Part shown: in pieces, positions 7,658-16,424 of the stretch
Position numbering within the stretch: position 1 is the stretch's first letter
Layout of the letters: each line of letters begins with the position of its first letter
Assembly (NCBI GenBank): GCA_026392465.1
Contig: JAPLCA010000031.1
Span: forward strand, 1-64,000
Direction: 5' to 3'
Source: Propionibacteriales bacterium
Lineage (GTDB): Bacteria; Actinomycetota; Actinomycetes; Propionibacteriales; Nocardioidaceae
Length of the DNA stretch: 64,000 bases
Position numbers and translations under genes: made by a program
Notes under the pieces: model-generated
Seen by the model: the letters and a program-made list of their open reading frames with translations, nothing else
Databases searched by the model: none
What the model was told of the DNA's origin: nothing

Positions 7658-8833
7658 TCAGAGCTCGTCGCGTCGAGGCCAGGGGTTGGCCCGGCACCCG
7701 TGGAGACCCTTGGACTGCTGCTGCATGATCGGCGCCGCCTGGCCCCGGCCGGGGCAGCCCACGTGTCCGCGCCCGAGGAAGTGGCCCACCTCGTGGTTGA
7801 CGACCATGTGGCGGTAGTCGCGCACCGAGCCCCGGGCCGAGCGCCACACCCGGGTGGTGTGGACCCACCGGTCCTCGTTGATGATCACGTACCGACCCAC
7901 CCGGCAGCTGTAGAGCACGCTGCACTGCGTCGAGTAGGACGTGAGGCGCGAGGCCCGCGCGAGCACGAGCGTGAAGTCGCCGCCCGAGCGCACCTCACGG
8001 AACCGGACGCCGGCCCCGGGCCAGCCGCGGGCGTCGGCCAGCGTCTCCGCCGCCTGGCGACGGAACGTGGCGAGGCTGCCCCGCGCACCGTCGGAGCGGA
8101 CGGAGTAGGTGAGGGTGCGTCGCGCGTCGCGACGGTGCCGCACGGGCGCGGTGACGGCGGTCGCCGAGGCGGTGCGGTGGTAGGCCTTCGAGACGGTCAC
8201 CCGCACGCGGAGCCGGTGGCCGACGTCGGCCGGCGCGATGGCGTACCGACGCTGCGTGGCGCCCCGGATCACGGTGCGGTCGCGGTACCACTGGTACCGC
8301 TTGGTGAGACCGCTGCTGCTCCAGCGCCCGGCCGAGGCCTGGAGCACCTGGCCGTAGCGTCGGGTCCCGGAGATCCGCGGCGCCGTCCGCACGACGAGCG
8401 GTGCGGTGGCGACGGCGGCCGTCGGACCGGTGATCGTGGTGGCCGGCTCGAGCCCGTCGGCGCTGGCGACCACGCGGACCGCGACGCGTCGTCCCACGTC
8501 GGCCCCGACGAGCCGGTACGTGACACCTGTCGCGCCGCGGATCGGCGCACCGTCGCGCAGCCACTGGCGCGTGACCTGTGCCGTCCCGGGCTCGTAGCGG
8601 CCGGTCGTCGAGGTCAGCGTGGACCCGTAGCGCACGGTGCCGGTGACGGCGGGCGGCTCGACGACCTGCACCGCGGTGGCCGGCGTGGGCTCGGTCGGCG
8701 TGGGCTCGGTCGGGCTCGGCTCGTCGGCCGAGGCAGGGCCGGCCGCGACGAGCAGCCCGACGGCCAGCACCGTGCTCGTGACGAGGGACGAGGCACGTCG
8801 ACCGTGGCGGAGGATCGATCCGGTCGACGTCAT
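7658..8833 (-). CDS. Secreted DUF3152 putative zinc metalloprotease with two Ig-like repeats
   Basis: The 391-residue protein starts with a signal peptide (positively charged RHGRR, hydrophobic core, cleavage near ASADEP), then a Pro/Thr/Glu linker, two repeats of a bacterial Ig-like module (YGSTL...QWLRDG...ADVGRRV and YGQVL...QWYRDR...ADVGHRL), and a C-terminal DUF3152 domain. The last holds HEVGHFLGRGH (about residues 347-357), the HExxHxxGxxH zinc-binding motif of metzincin-type proteases. It should act outside the cell, perhaps at the wall. The ATG has a GGGAG eight bases upstream; a GTG at 8842 overlapping the glnE stop is an alternative start. It follows glnE closely and may be cotranscribed. 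Confidence 0.85.
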   Translation of the reverse strand: MTSTGSILRHGRRASSLVTSTVLAVGLLVAAGPASADEPSPTEPTPTEPTPATAVQVVEPPAVTGTVRYGSTLTSTTGRYEPGTAQVTRQWLRDGAPIRGATGVTYRLVGADVGRRVAVRVVASADGLEPATTITGPTAAVATAPLVVRTAPRISGTRRYGQVLQASAGRWSSSGLTKRYQWYRDRTVIRGATQRRYAIAPADVGHRLRVRVTVSKAYHRTASATAVTAPVRHRRDARRTLTYSVRSDGARGSLATFRRQAAETLADARGWPGAGVRFREVRSGGDFTLVLARASRLTSYSTQCSVLYSCRVGRYVIINEDRWVHTTRVWRSARGSVRDYRHMVVNHEVGHFLGRGHVGCPGRGQAAPIMQQQSKGLHGCRANPWPRRDEL

Positions 8834-8838
8834 CGCGC

Positions 8839-11769
8839 TCACTCCCAGAAGATGCGTTCGACGACCTGCCTCGCGTGCCGGGTGGCGCGCAGGTAGTCGT
8901 CGACCATGCGTTCGCTGTGCTGCTGACCGTACCCCAGCAGGTGCGCGACACCCGCCCTTTCCTCGGTCTGCTCCACCAGCGACTCCGCCGGCTTGCCGCG
9001 CATGAGCACGACGGCGTTGCGGATCCGGCTCACGAGCCGCCATGCGTGCAGCAGGACCTCGGCGTCGTCCGCGGAGACCAGGCCGGCATCGGCGGCCGCC
9101 GCGAGGGCGCCGCAGGTCGACGTCGTGCGCAGGCCGGGCACGGAGTGGGCGTGCTGCAGCTGCAGGAGCTGCACGGTCCACTCGACGTCGGCGATGCCGC
9201 CCCGGCCGAGCTTGAGGTGCGTCTTCGGGTTGGCGCCCCGCGGCAGGCGCTCGGCCTCGACGCGCGCCTTGATGCGCCGGATCTCGCGGACCTGGGCGTC
9301 CGAGAGGCCGTCGCCCGGCCACCGCAGCGGGTCGACCAGCGTCTCGAACCGGGCGCACAGGTCCGGGTCGCCGACGCTGGCGCGGGCGCGCAGCAGGGCC
9401 TGGGCCTCCCACACCGCCGAGTACTTCTCGTAGTAGGACGTGTAGGCCGCGAAGGAGCGGACGAGCGGCCCGTTGCGGCCGTCAGGTCGCAGCTCGGCGT
9501 CGACCTCGAGGGCCGGGTCGTCACCGGGTGCGCCGAGGGTCGTGCGCAGCGACGTGGCGACGGCCGTGGCGGCTGCCGACGCCTCCCCGTCGTCGGCGCC
9601 GGGCAGCGGCTCGTGCACGAACATGACGTCGGCGTCGGACCCGTACCCGGACTCGCGCCCCCCGAGGCGGCCCATCAGGACGACGGCCATGCGGGTCGGG
9701 AACGGCTCCTTGCCGGCCTCCTCACGCTGGCGGGCGACGGCCCCGATCGAGGCGGTGAGCGCGGCGCCGAGCGTCGCCTCGGTGAGGTCGGACAGCGCGG
9801 TGCCGACCTCGTCGATGTCGAGCCGGCCGAGGACGTCGGCGATGCCGATGCGCGAGAGCTCACGCCGGCGGACCCGTCGTACCGCCTTGATCGCCTGGTC
9901 GGGGCGGGTGTGGCGGCGCGCTGCGAGCTGCATCTCCCCGCGCAGGCGCTCCGCGTCGCGCGGCACCAGCTCGGCGTCGTCACCGAGCAGCGCGACGGCG
10001 TCGGGCGCACGCTGGACCAGGTCGGACACGTAGCGGCTCGAGCCGACGACTGCCGCGAGCTGCTCGGCCCCCTCGCCCTCGTCGCGGAGCTTGCGCAGGT
10101 ACCAGTGCGACTCCCCCAGCGACTCGCTGATCCGCCGGAACGCGAGCAGACCGGCGTCGGGCGCGGGCGACTCGGCGAACCACTGCAGCATCGCCGGCAG
10201 CAGGGAGCGCTGGATCGCCGCCCGCCGGGACACGCCCGACGTGAGCGCCTGGATGTGCGCGAGGGCGCCCTTCGGGTCCTTGAAGCCGAGCGCCATGAGC
10301 CGGGCCTGCGCCGCCTCCGGCGTGAGCCGCAGGCCCTCGTCGGGCAGGGAGGTGACCGCCTCCAGGAGCGGTTGGTAGAAGAGCTTCTCGTGCAGGCGTC
10401 GCACGAGCCGCTTGTGCGCCTGCCAGTCCTTGACGAGACCCTCGGCCGGCTTCGCCCGGTAGCCCATCGAGCGGCCGAGGCGTCGCAGGTCCTCCTCGTC
10501 GTCGGGGACCACGTGGTTGCGCCGCAGACGGTACAGCTGGATCCGGTGCTCGAGGGTGCGCAGGAACTCGTAGGCGTCCTCCAGAGCGGCACCGTCACGC
10601 CGTCCGACGTACCCGCCCTCGGTGAGCTCGCGCAGCGCCTCCAGCGTGGTCGGGCTGCGCAGCGACGCGTCGCCGCGACCGTGCACGAGCTGCAGCAGCT
10701 GCACCGAGAACTCGACGTCGCGCAGCCCGCCCGACCCGAGCTTCAGCTGCCGTTCGCGCTGCTGGGACGGGATGTTCTCGATGACGCGCGTGCGCATCGC
10801 GCGGACATCGCGCACGAAGTTCTCACGGGTGCTGGCCTCCCAGACCTTCGGCGTCAGCGCGTCGAGGTAGGCCTGGCCGAGCTCCGCGTCGCCCGCGGCG
10901 AACCGCGCCTTCAGCAGCGCCTGGAACTCCCACGTCGACGCCCACCGGTCGTAGTAGGCGACGTGGCTGCGCAGCGTCCGGCTCAGTGGGCCCTGGGTGC
11001 CCTCGGGCCGCAGGTTCGCGTCGACCTCCCAGATGGTGCCCTCACGGGTGTGGTCGGAGCACAGTCGCATCATGGCCGACGCGAGCCGCGCCGCGATGCG
11101 TCCGGCCGCCTGCTCGTCGGCGCCCTCGGCGGGCTCGTGCACGAAGATCACGTCGACGTCGCTGACGTAGTTCAGCTCGCGACCGCCGGTCTTGCCCATC
11201 GCCATCACGGCCAGTCGCACGCAGTCGGCGTCGGGCTCGTCACGTCGCGCGAGGTCGAGCGCGGCACCGAGCGTCGCCATGGCGAGGTCGGCAAGCTCCG
11301 CCGACGACTCCTCGAAGGTCGTCAGCGCCGTCAGGTCGCGGGCGGCGACGTGCAGCAGCTTGCGGCGGTACGCGACGCGCAAGGCGTCGGCGTCGGCGGC
11401 GTCGCCGAGCTGCTGACGCATGACGTCGAGGCCGAGCGGGACGGGCGACAGCCGGTCGGCGGCGAGGTCCTCGACGTGCTGCGGGTGCCGGGCGAGGAAG
11501 TCGCCGAGCGCCTCGCTGGTGCCGAGCACGATGAGCAGCCGCTGGCGCAGCTCCGCGTCGCCCCGCAGGGTCGCGAGCAGCCGCTCGACACCCCACGACT
11601 CCGCGATCGCCACCAGCGACGCGAGCGCCGTGTCGGGGCTCGCGACCGACGCCACCTGCTCCACCAACGCGTCGTCGACACCCTCGAGCCGGGCGAGGTG
11701 GGCCGCAGCCGCCGCCCCGTCGCGGAACCCACGACGCGCCAGGGCCAGCTCGGGAGACTCGGGGGGCAC
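8839..11769 (-). CDS. glnE: Bifunctional glutamine synthetase adenylyltransferase/deadenylase
   Basis: The 976-residue protein has the duplicated nucleotidyltransferase architecture of GlnE. The first copy (about residues 90-480) contains SDVDVIFVHE and is the deadenylating half; the second (about 570-976) contains SDADVMFVHE and is the adenylylating half. It adds and removes AMP on a conserved tyrosine of type I glutamine synthetase, tuning ammonium assimilation. It lies beside glnA2, as in M. tuberculosis, but the two are separated here by a foldback repeat. The GTG start is six bases from a TAGCCT -10 box (11776-11781), so the mRNA is probably leaderless. Confidence 0.96.
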   Translation of the reverse strand: MPPESPELALARRGFRDGAAAAAHLARLEGVDDALVEQVASVASPDTALASLVAIAESWGVERLLATLRGDAELRQRLLIVLGTSEALGDFLARHPQHVEDLAADRLSPVPLGLDVMRQQLGDAADADALRVAYRRKLLHVAARDLTALTTFEESSAELADLAMATLGAALDLARRDEPDADCVRLAVMAMGKTGGRELNYVSDVDVIFVHEPAEGADEQAAGRIAARLASAMMRLCSDHTREGTIWEVDANLRPEGTQGPLSRTLRSHVAYYDRWASTWEFQALLKARFAAGDAELGQAYLDALTPKVWEASTRENFVRDVRAMRTRVIENIPSQQRERQLKLGSGGLRDVEFSVQLLQLVHGRGDASLRSPTTLEALRELTEGGYVGRRDGAALEDAYEFLRTLEHRIQLYRLRRNHVVPDDEEDLRRLGRSMGYRAKPAEGLVKDWQAHKRLVRRLHEKLFYQPLLEAVTSLPDEGLRLTPEAAQARLMALGFKDPKGALAHIQALTSGVSRRAAIQRSLLPAMLQWFAESPAPDAGLLAFRRISESLGESHWYLRKLRDEGEGAEQLAAVVGSSRYVSDLVQRAPDAVALLGDDAELVPRDAERLRGEMQLAARRHTRPDQAIKAVRRVRRRELSRIGIADVLGRLDIDEVGTALSDLTEATLGAALTASIGAVARQREEAGKEPFPTRMAVVLMGRLGGRESGYGSDADVMFVHEPLPGADDGEASAAATAVATSLRTTLGAPGDDPALEVDAELRPDGRNGPLVRSFAAYTSYYEKYSAVWEAQALLRARASVGDPDLCARFETLVDPLRWPGDGLSDAQVREIRRIKARVEAERLPRGANPKTHLKLGRGGIADVEWTVQLLQLQHAHSVPGLRTTSTCGALAAAADAGLVSADDAEVLLHAWRLVSRIRNAVVLMRGKPAESLVEQTEERAGVAHLLGYGQQHSERMVDDYLRATRHARQVVERIFWE

Positions 11770-11839
11770 GCTCGCAGGCTACCGGGGGTGCGGCGAGGCG
11801 ACGTCGGTGCCGGTTGGTGACGTCGCGTCGGCTCGTTTC

Positions 11840-12673
11840 TCGGGTGGGGGTGCGCCGGTGTGGCTTCGTGGTCGGGTGGGGCTGCGTCGGTGTGGCTTCT
11901 CGTTCGGGTGGGGCTGCGTCGGTGTGGCTTCGTGGTCGGGTGGGGCTGCGTGGGTGCGGCTTGCTGCTCGGGTGGGGCTGTGTCGGTGCGGATTGTCGGT
12001 CGGGTGGGGCTGCGCTGCTGCGGCTTCTCGTGGAGGTGGTCTCCGAAAGGGCCTCGACCGGGCGGCTGGGCGCGAGCTGGTCTGGGTTCTCGGGCTGCGG
12101 CTCCCGCTGTGGACGCAAGATTCTGCATTTGCGCGTGCCGGCGGTGGATCTGCCACCTTCTGAGCGCTCTTCAGGTGGCGCATCCACCGCTGACGGGTCC
12201 AGGGGTGTGAAGGATTCTTCCTTCTCGTGGAACGGTCCACGAGAAGGAAGAATCCTTCGTCCCCCCAACGCAAAGGGCACCCAAGATTCTGCATTCACGC
12301 GAGTGAGGTCGGACGCTTCTGCGTTCACGACGGGATCCCGTAGCGAACGCAGAATCCTTCGAGTCCCAGCGAACGAACGCAGAATCCTTCGAGTCCCAGC
12401 GCACGAACGCAGATTCTTGCGTCCCACAGCGCGGGCCACAGCCCGAGACCCGAAGCCGACCCCCGCCCAGCCGCCCGGTCGAGGCCCTTTCGGAGACCAC
12501 CCCCAGCGAAAGCCGAGGCAGCGCAGTGGTGGGTCGAGACCACCCGCAGGCTGCGCACCAGCAAGCACAGCCCAACTGCGGCTGCGCACCAGCAAGCACA
12601 GACCCGCGCAGGCAGCGCACCAGCACGACGAGACCCCCGCAGGCAGCGCACCCGCAGGCCACGACGAGAAGCC
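11840..12673. repeat. Foldback repeat element, complete copy (R2)
   Basis: Six 32-bp tandem units (11840-12031) lead into an inverted-repeat arm (12035-12070) that is perfectly complementary, over 36 bp, to 12466-12501. Five units of 31-32 bp opening GGCAGCGC or GGCTGCGC follow (12517-12673). The 395-bp core between the arms is built of hairpins: arms 12143-12158/12173-12188, a 23-bp perfect stem at 12209-12231/12236-12258 with loop ACGG, and arms 12317-12326/12345-12354 enclosing ACGGGATCCCGT. A 27-bp direct repeat lies at 12345 and 12375. The element fills the interval between glnA2 and glnE. The long open frames through it are GC-driven. Confidence 0.93.
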
Positions 12674-12707
12674 GCCGAACGCGACCCGCCGGCCCCGCCG
12701 AGAGAGG

Positions 12708-14045
12708 TCAAAGGACAGGCAGGAGCCGGTCGATCTCGAACTGGGTGACCTGGGAGCGGTAGGCGTCCCACTCCTGGCGCTTGTTGCGCAGGAAGAAGTC
12801 GAAGACGTGCTCGCCCAGCGTCTCGGCGACGAGCTCGCTGCTCTCCATCTCGCGGATGGCCTCGTCGAGGTTGCGCGGCATGGGGGTCAGGCCCATCGTC
12901 TTGCGCTCGCGGTCGGTGAGCGACCAGACGTTGTCCTCCGTCTCGGGCGGGAGGGTCGAGCCGTTCTCGATGCCCTTCAGGCCGGCGGCGAGGACGAGCG
13001 CGTAGGTGAGGTAGGGGTTGCAGCCGGCGTCGATGCCGCGGTGCTCGACGCGCGCCGAGCCGCTCTTGTGCGGCTTGTACATCGGCACCCGCACGAGGGC
13101 GGAGCGGTTGTTGTGGCCCCAGCTCAGGTAGTTGGGAGCCTCGTAGCCGCTCGCGAGCCGCTTGTAGGAGTTGACCCACTGGTTCGTCACGGCGGTGATC
13201 TCCGCCGTGTGCTCCAGGACGCCCGCGATGAACGAGCGCCCGGTGGCGCTGAGCTGGTACTCGGCGCCCGCCTCGTAGAAGGCGTTCTCGTCGCCCTCGA
13301 ACAGCGACAGGTGCGTGTGCATCGCGGACCCGGGGTGCTCGGTGAACGGCTTGGGCATGAACGACGCCCACTTGCCCTGGCTGAGCGCGACCTCTCGGAC
13401 GACGGTGCGGAACGTCATCACGTTGTCGGCCGTGGAGAGGGCGTCGGCGTAGCGCAGGTCGATCTCCTGCTGCCCCGGTCCGCCCTCGTGGTGGCTGAAC
13501 TCGACGCTGATGCCCATGTTCTCGAGCATCGTGATGACCTCGCGACGGAAGTCCTGGCCGCCGCCCTGCGCCGTGTGGTCGAAGTAGCCGGAGTCGTCGA
13601 CCGGCACCGGCCGGCCGCCCACGTCGGGCTTGCCCCGGAAGACGTAGAACTCGATCTCCGGGTGCGTGTAGAACGTGAAGCCGGCCTCGGCGGCCTTGCC
13701 CAGCGTCCGCTTCAGCACGTGCCGCGGGTCGGCGAACGACGGCGACCCGTCGGGCATCGCGATGTCGCAGAACATGCGGGCCGTCGCGGGCGCCTCGCCG
13801 CGCCACGGCAGGATCTGGAAGGTCGACGGGTCGGGCTTGAGCAGCATGTCGGCCTCGTGCACGCGGGCGAACCCCTGGATCGCCGAGCCGTCGAAGCCGA
13901 TGCCCTCGCTGAAGGCCCCCTCCAGCTCGGCCGGCGCGATGGCGACCGACTTCAACGAGCCGAGCACGTCGGTGAACCACAGCCGCACGAACCGGACGTC
14001 ACGCTCCTCGAGCGCCCGGAGGACGAAGTCTTCCTGCTTACCCAT
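12708..14045 (-). CDS. glnA2: Type I glutamine synthetase, GlnA2 class
   Basis: The 445-residue protein has the catalytic landmarks of GS-I: GFDGSAIQGF near the N terminus, HPEIEFYVF (about 125), HHEGGPGQQE (about 200), HTHLSLF (about 255) and RVPMYKP. It makes glutamine from glutamate, ammonium and ATP. The N terminus (KQEDFVLRALEERDVRFVR) and length match mycobacterial GlnA2. The NLYxLP adenylylation-site motif of GlnA1 is absent (the region reads PMPRNLDEAIREME), so it is unlikely to be a substrate of the neighbouring GlnE. The ATG start follows a possible GlnR-type site. Confidence 0.93.
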   Translation of the reverse strand: MGKQEDFVLRALEERDVRFVRLWFTDVLGSLKSVAIAPAELEGAFSEGIGFDGSAIQGFARVHEADMLLKPDPSTFQILPWRGEAPATARMFCDIAMPDGSPSFADPRHVLKRTLGKAAEAGFTFYTHPEIEFYVFRGKPDVGGRPVPVDDSGYFDHTAQGGGQDFRREVITMLENMGISVEFSHHEGGPGQQEIDLRYADALSTADNVMTFRTVVREVALSQGKWASFMPKPFTEHPGSAMHTHLSLFEGDENAFYEAGAEYQLSATGRSFIAGVLEHTAEITAVTNQWVNSYKRLASGYEAPNYLSWGHNNRSALVRVPMYKPHKSGSARVEHRGIDAGCNPYLTYALVLAAGLKGIENGSTLPPETEDNVWSLTDRERKTMGLTPMPRNLDEAIREMESSELVAETLGEHVFDFFLRNKRQEWDAYRSQVTQFEIDRLLPVL

Positions 14046-14068
14046 GGCCTGAGTCTCGCACGGGTCGT

Positions 14069-14084
14069 GTTACGGCGATGTTTC
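14069..14084. promoter_or_regulatory. Candidate GlnR-type site before glnA2
   Basis: On the minus strand the sequence reads GAAAC-ATCGCC-GTAAC, two pentamers six bases apart, giving the AC-n9-AC spacing of actinobacterial GlnR boxes. It lies 24 bp upstream of the glnA2 start and overlaps a weak -10-like TAACAC. The match is loose and rests on position as much as on sequence. Confidence 0.35.
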
Positions 14085-14098
14085 GTGGTCGAGGCGGC

Positions 14099-14497
14099 TC
14101 AGGGGATCGCCGGCGGGCCGTCGTCGACCATGCGACCACGGACGTACTGCCATCCCTCGTCGGTGCGCGCGAAGCGGCTCACCTCGTGCAGGACACCCGG
14201 TTCGTCGTCGACGTAGGCGGCCCGGAACTCGACCACGCCGAACGCGTCGCCGACGTCACCGGCCTCGGTGCGCAGCACCTCGAGGCCGAGCCACTCGAGG
14301 CCCGGGTCGTGGTCGATCCGCGCCGGCCGGGTGGTCGGGTGCCAGGTGCGCAGCAGGTGGCCGCCGTCGCCACGGACGTAGGCGGTGTACCGCGACCGCA
14401 TGAGCCGCTCCGCGGTCGGGGCGGGCTCCCCGTCGAGGTACGGGCCGCAGCAGCGGTCGAAGGGTGCGCCGGTGCCGCACGGGCAGGTCCTGGCCAT
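14099..14497 (-). CDS. YchJ/UPF0225 family protein with SEC-C-like motif
   Basis: The 132-residue protein begins MARTCPCGTGAPFDRCCGPY, the SEC-C-type zinc-binding cluster (CxC...CC) of the YchJ/UPF0225 family, followed by the family's conserved LMRSRYTAYVRGD and TWHPTTRP. The function is not established; the fold is NTF2-like. The ATG at 14497 is preferred over 14515 because it matches family N termini and sits six bases after a CATCAT -10-like box. It is transcribed divergently from nadE. Confidence 0.85.
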   Translation of the reverse strand: MARTCPCGTGAPFDRCCGPYLDGEPAPTAERLMRSRYTAYVRGDGGHLLRTWHPTTRPARIDHDPGLEWLGLEVLRTEAGDVGDAFGVVEFRAAYVDDEPGVLHEVSRFARTDEGWQYVRGRMVDDGPPAIP

Positions 14498-14538
14498 GAC
14501 GACATGATGCGGCACGCCCCACGCCCTAGGCTGATCAC

Positions 14539-16317
14539 GTGCCTCAGCTCCGACTCGCCCTCGCTCAGGTCAACCCTCGTCTCGGCGACCTCGACGGGAA
14601 CGTCGAGCTCGTCGTCGCGGCCGCGCACGAGGCGGCGCAGGCGGGTGCTCACCTGCTGGTCCTGCCGGAGATGGTGCTCAACGGCTACCCGGTGGAGGAC
14701 CTCGCCTACCGCCTCAGCTTCATCGAGGGCACCCGCGCCCACGTGCCGGCGCTGGCCACCCGGCTCGCCGACGAGGGGCTGGGAGACCTCGTCGTGGTCG
14801 TCGGGCACCTCGACACCGCGAAGGACCACATCGACACCGACCGGCTCGGCGTGCCGAAGAACGCACCCACGAACTCCGCGTCGGTGATCACCGGTGGCCG
14901 CGTGGTCACCCGCTACGACAAGCACCACCTCCCGAACTACGGCGTGTTCGACGAGTTCCGTCACTTCGTCGCGGGCGACGAGACGCAGGTCGTGCAGGTG
15001 CACGGCGTCGACGTGGCCATCGCCATCTGCGAGGACATCTGGCAGGACGGTCCCTCCGCCGCCGCCGACGCCGCGGAGGCGGGACTCCTCGTCGTGCTCA
15101 ACGGCTCCCCCTACGAGGCCGCGAAGGACGACACCCGGCTCGAGCTGTGCGCACGACGCGCCCGGGAGGGCAGCTGCGCCCTCGCCTACGTCAACCTCGT
15201 CGGCGGCCAGGACGAGCTGGTCTTCGACGGCGACTCCCTCGTGGTCGACGCCGCGGGCGACCTCGTCGCCCGCGCGGCGCAGTTCGAGCCCGAGCTGCTG
15301 GTCGTCGACCTCGACCTGCCCGCGGCGACGGCTCCGATGCCCGACCCCGACGCCCGCTTCGCCGGGCTGCGGGTCGAGCGCACCATCGTCTCGTCCGAGC
15401 CGCTGGCCCCGTACGAGCCGCTCGAGCCTCGCGTCGCCGAGCGCTGGGACGACCTCGGCGAGCGCTACTGGGCGATCGTGCTCGGGCTGCGCGACTACGT
15501 GCACAAGAACGGCGGTCGCTCGGTGCTGCTGGGCCTGTCCGGCGGCATCGACTCGACCCTGGTCGGCGCGATCGCCGTCGACGCGCTGGGCGCAGAGAAC
15601 GTGTTCGGCGTGTCGAACCCGAGCGCGTGGTCGACCGACCACAGCCGCAGCGACGCCGCCGAGCTGGCTCGACGCACCGGGCTGCAGCTCGACACCGTCC
15701 CCATCGCCCCGATCTTCGACGCGTTCCAGTCGACCTTGGGCCAGGAGGGGCTGCACCTCGACGGCATCGCCGAGGAGAACCTGCAGGCTCGCATCCGCGC
15801 CGTGATCTGGATGGGCCTGTCGAACCAGCACGGCCACCTGGTGCTGGCCTGCGGCAACAAGTCCGAGCTGGCCACCGGCTACTCAACCATCTACGGCGAC
15901 GCGGTCGGGGCCTACGCGCCCATCAAGGACCTGCCGAAGACGCTGGTCTGGGAGGTCTCGCGCTGGCGCAACCGCTGGGCCGAGGAGCGCGGCGAGCAGC
16001 CGCCCATCCCCGAGAACGCGATCGAGAAGGAGCCGTCGGCGGAGCTGCGGCCCGGCCAGCTCGACTCCGACTCCCTGCCGTCCTACGACCTGCTCGACGC
16101 CGTCCTCGACGCCTACGTCGAGCGAGACCTGGGCGCCGCGGCCGTGGTGGCCGAGGGCTTCGACCCCGCGCTGGTGGAGCGGGTCGTGACGCTGGTCGAC
16201 AAGGCCGAGTACAAGCGCCGCCAGTACCCGCCGGGTCCGAAGATCAGCCGTCGCAACTTCGGCCGCGACCGGCGCGTGCCGATCACCAACGGGTGGCGCG
16301 AGTCGCTCGACTCCTGA
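14539..16317 (+). CDS. nadE: Glutamine-dependent NAD+ synthetase
   Basis: The 592-residue enzyme has an N-terminal nitrilase-type glutaminase domain with the Glu-Lys-Cys triad (E44 in [10 protein letters not shown] in [11 protein letters not shown] in AICEDIW) and a C-terminal synthetase domain with the PP-loop LSGGIDST (about residue 335). It amidates deamido-NAD with glutamine-derived ammonia, the last step of NAD biosynthesis. The GTG start lies six bases after TAGGCT (14527-14532), so a leaderless mRNA is likely. The length is about 90 residues short of mycobacterial NadE, consistent with the shorter two-domain form. Confidence 0.95.
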   Translation: MPQLRLALAQVNPRLGDLDGNVELVVAAAHEAAQAGAHLLVLPEMVLNGYPVEDLAYRLSFIEGTRAHVPALATRLADEGLGDLVVVVGHLDTAKDHIDTDRLGVPKNAPTNSASVITGGRVVTRYDKHHLPNYGVFDEFRHFVAGDETQVVQVHGVDVAIAICEDIWQDGPSAAADAAEAGLLVVLNGSPYEAAKDDTRLELCARRAREGSCALAYVNLVGGQDELVFDGDSLVVDAAGDLVARAAQFEPELLVVDLDLPAATAPMPDPDARFAGLRVERTIVSSEPLAPYEPLEPRVAERWDDLGERYWAIVLGLRDYVHKNGGRSVLLGLSGGIDSTLVGAIAVDALGAENVFGVSNPSAWSTDHSRSDAAELARRTGLQLDTVPIAPIFDAFQSTLGQEGLHLDGIAEENLQARIRAVIWMGLSNQHGHLVLACGNKSELATGYSTIYGDAVGAYAPIKDLPKTLVWEVSRWRNRWAEERGEQPPIPENAIEKEPSAELRPGQLDSDSLPSYDLLDAVLDAYVERDLGAAAVVAEGFDPALVERVVTLVDKAEYKRRQYPPGPKISRRNFGRDRRVPITNGWRESLDS

Positions 16318-16424
16318 CGGGTCGTGACCTGACGCACAACGAGGTGACAACCGTCGCCGATGCGGCAGGATGGAGCTCGTCCGTGGACCCCCACCGAGGG
16401 GCTGCGAGAAGGAAGGGAACCACC

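Noticed and set aside
11840..12031. 32-bp tandem units as a CRISPR array
   Set aside because: The units abut one another with no spacers, differ from each other along their whole length, and no cas gene is in the window.
11840..12673. Foldback element as an insertion sequence or integron cassette array
   Set aside because: No transposase, integrase or attC-like core (GTTRRRY) is visible, and target-site duplications cannot be shown from one sequence.
11860..14216. Long open frames through R2 and antisense to glnA2
   Set aside because: They are produced by the repeat and by the GC-rich third positions of glnA2 on the other strand. Codon use and composition are not protein-like.
16318..16424. 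Riboswitch before panB
   Set aside because: The 107-nt leader has weak stems only, with no conserved aptamer sequence that I recognise.
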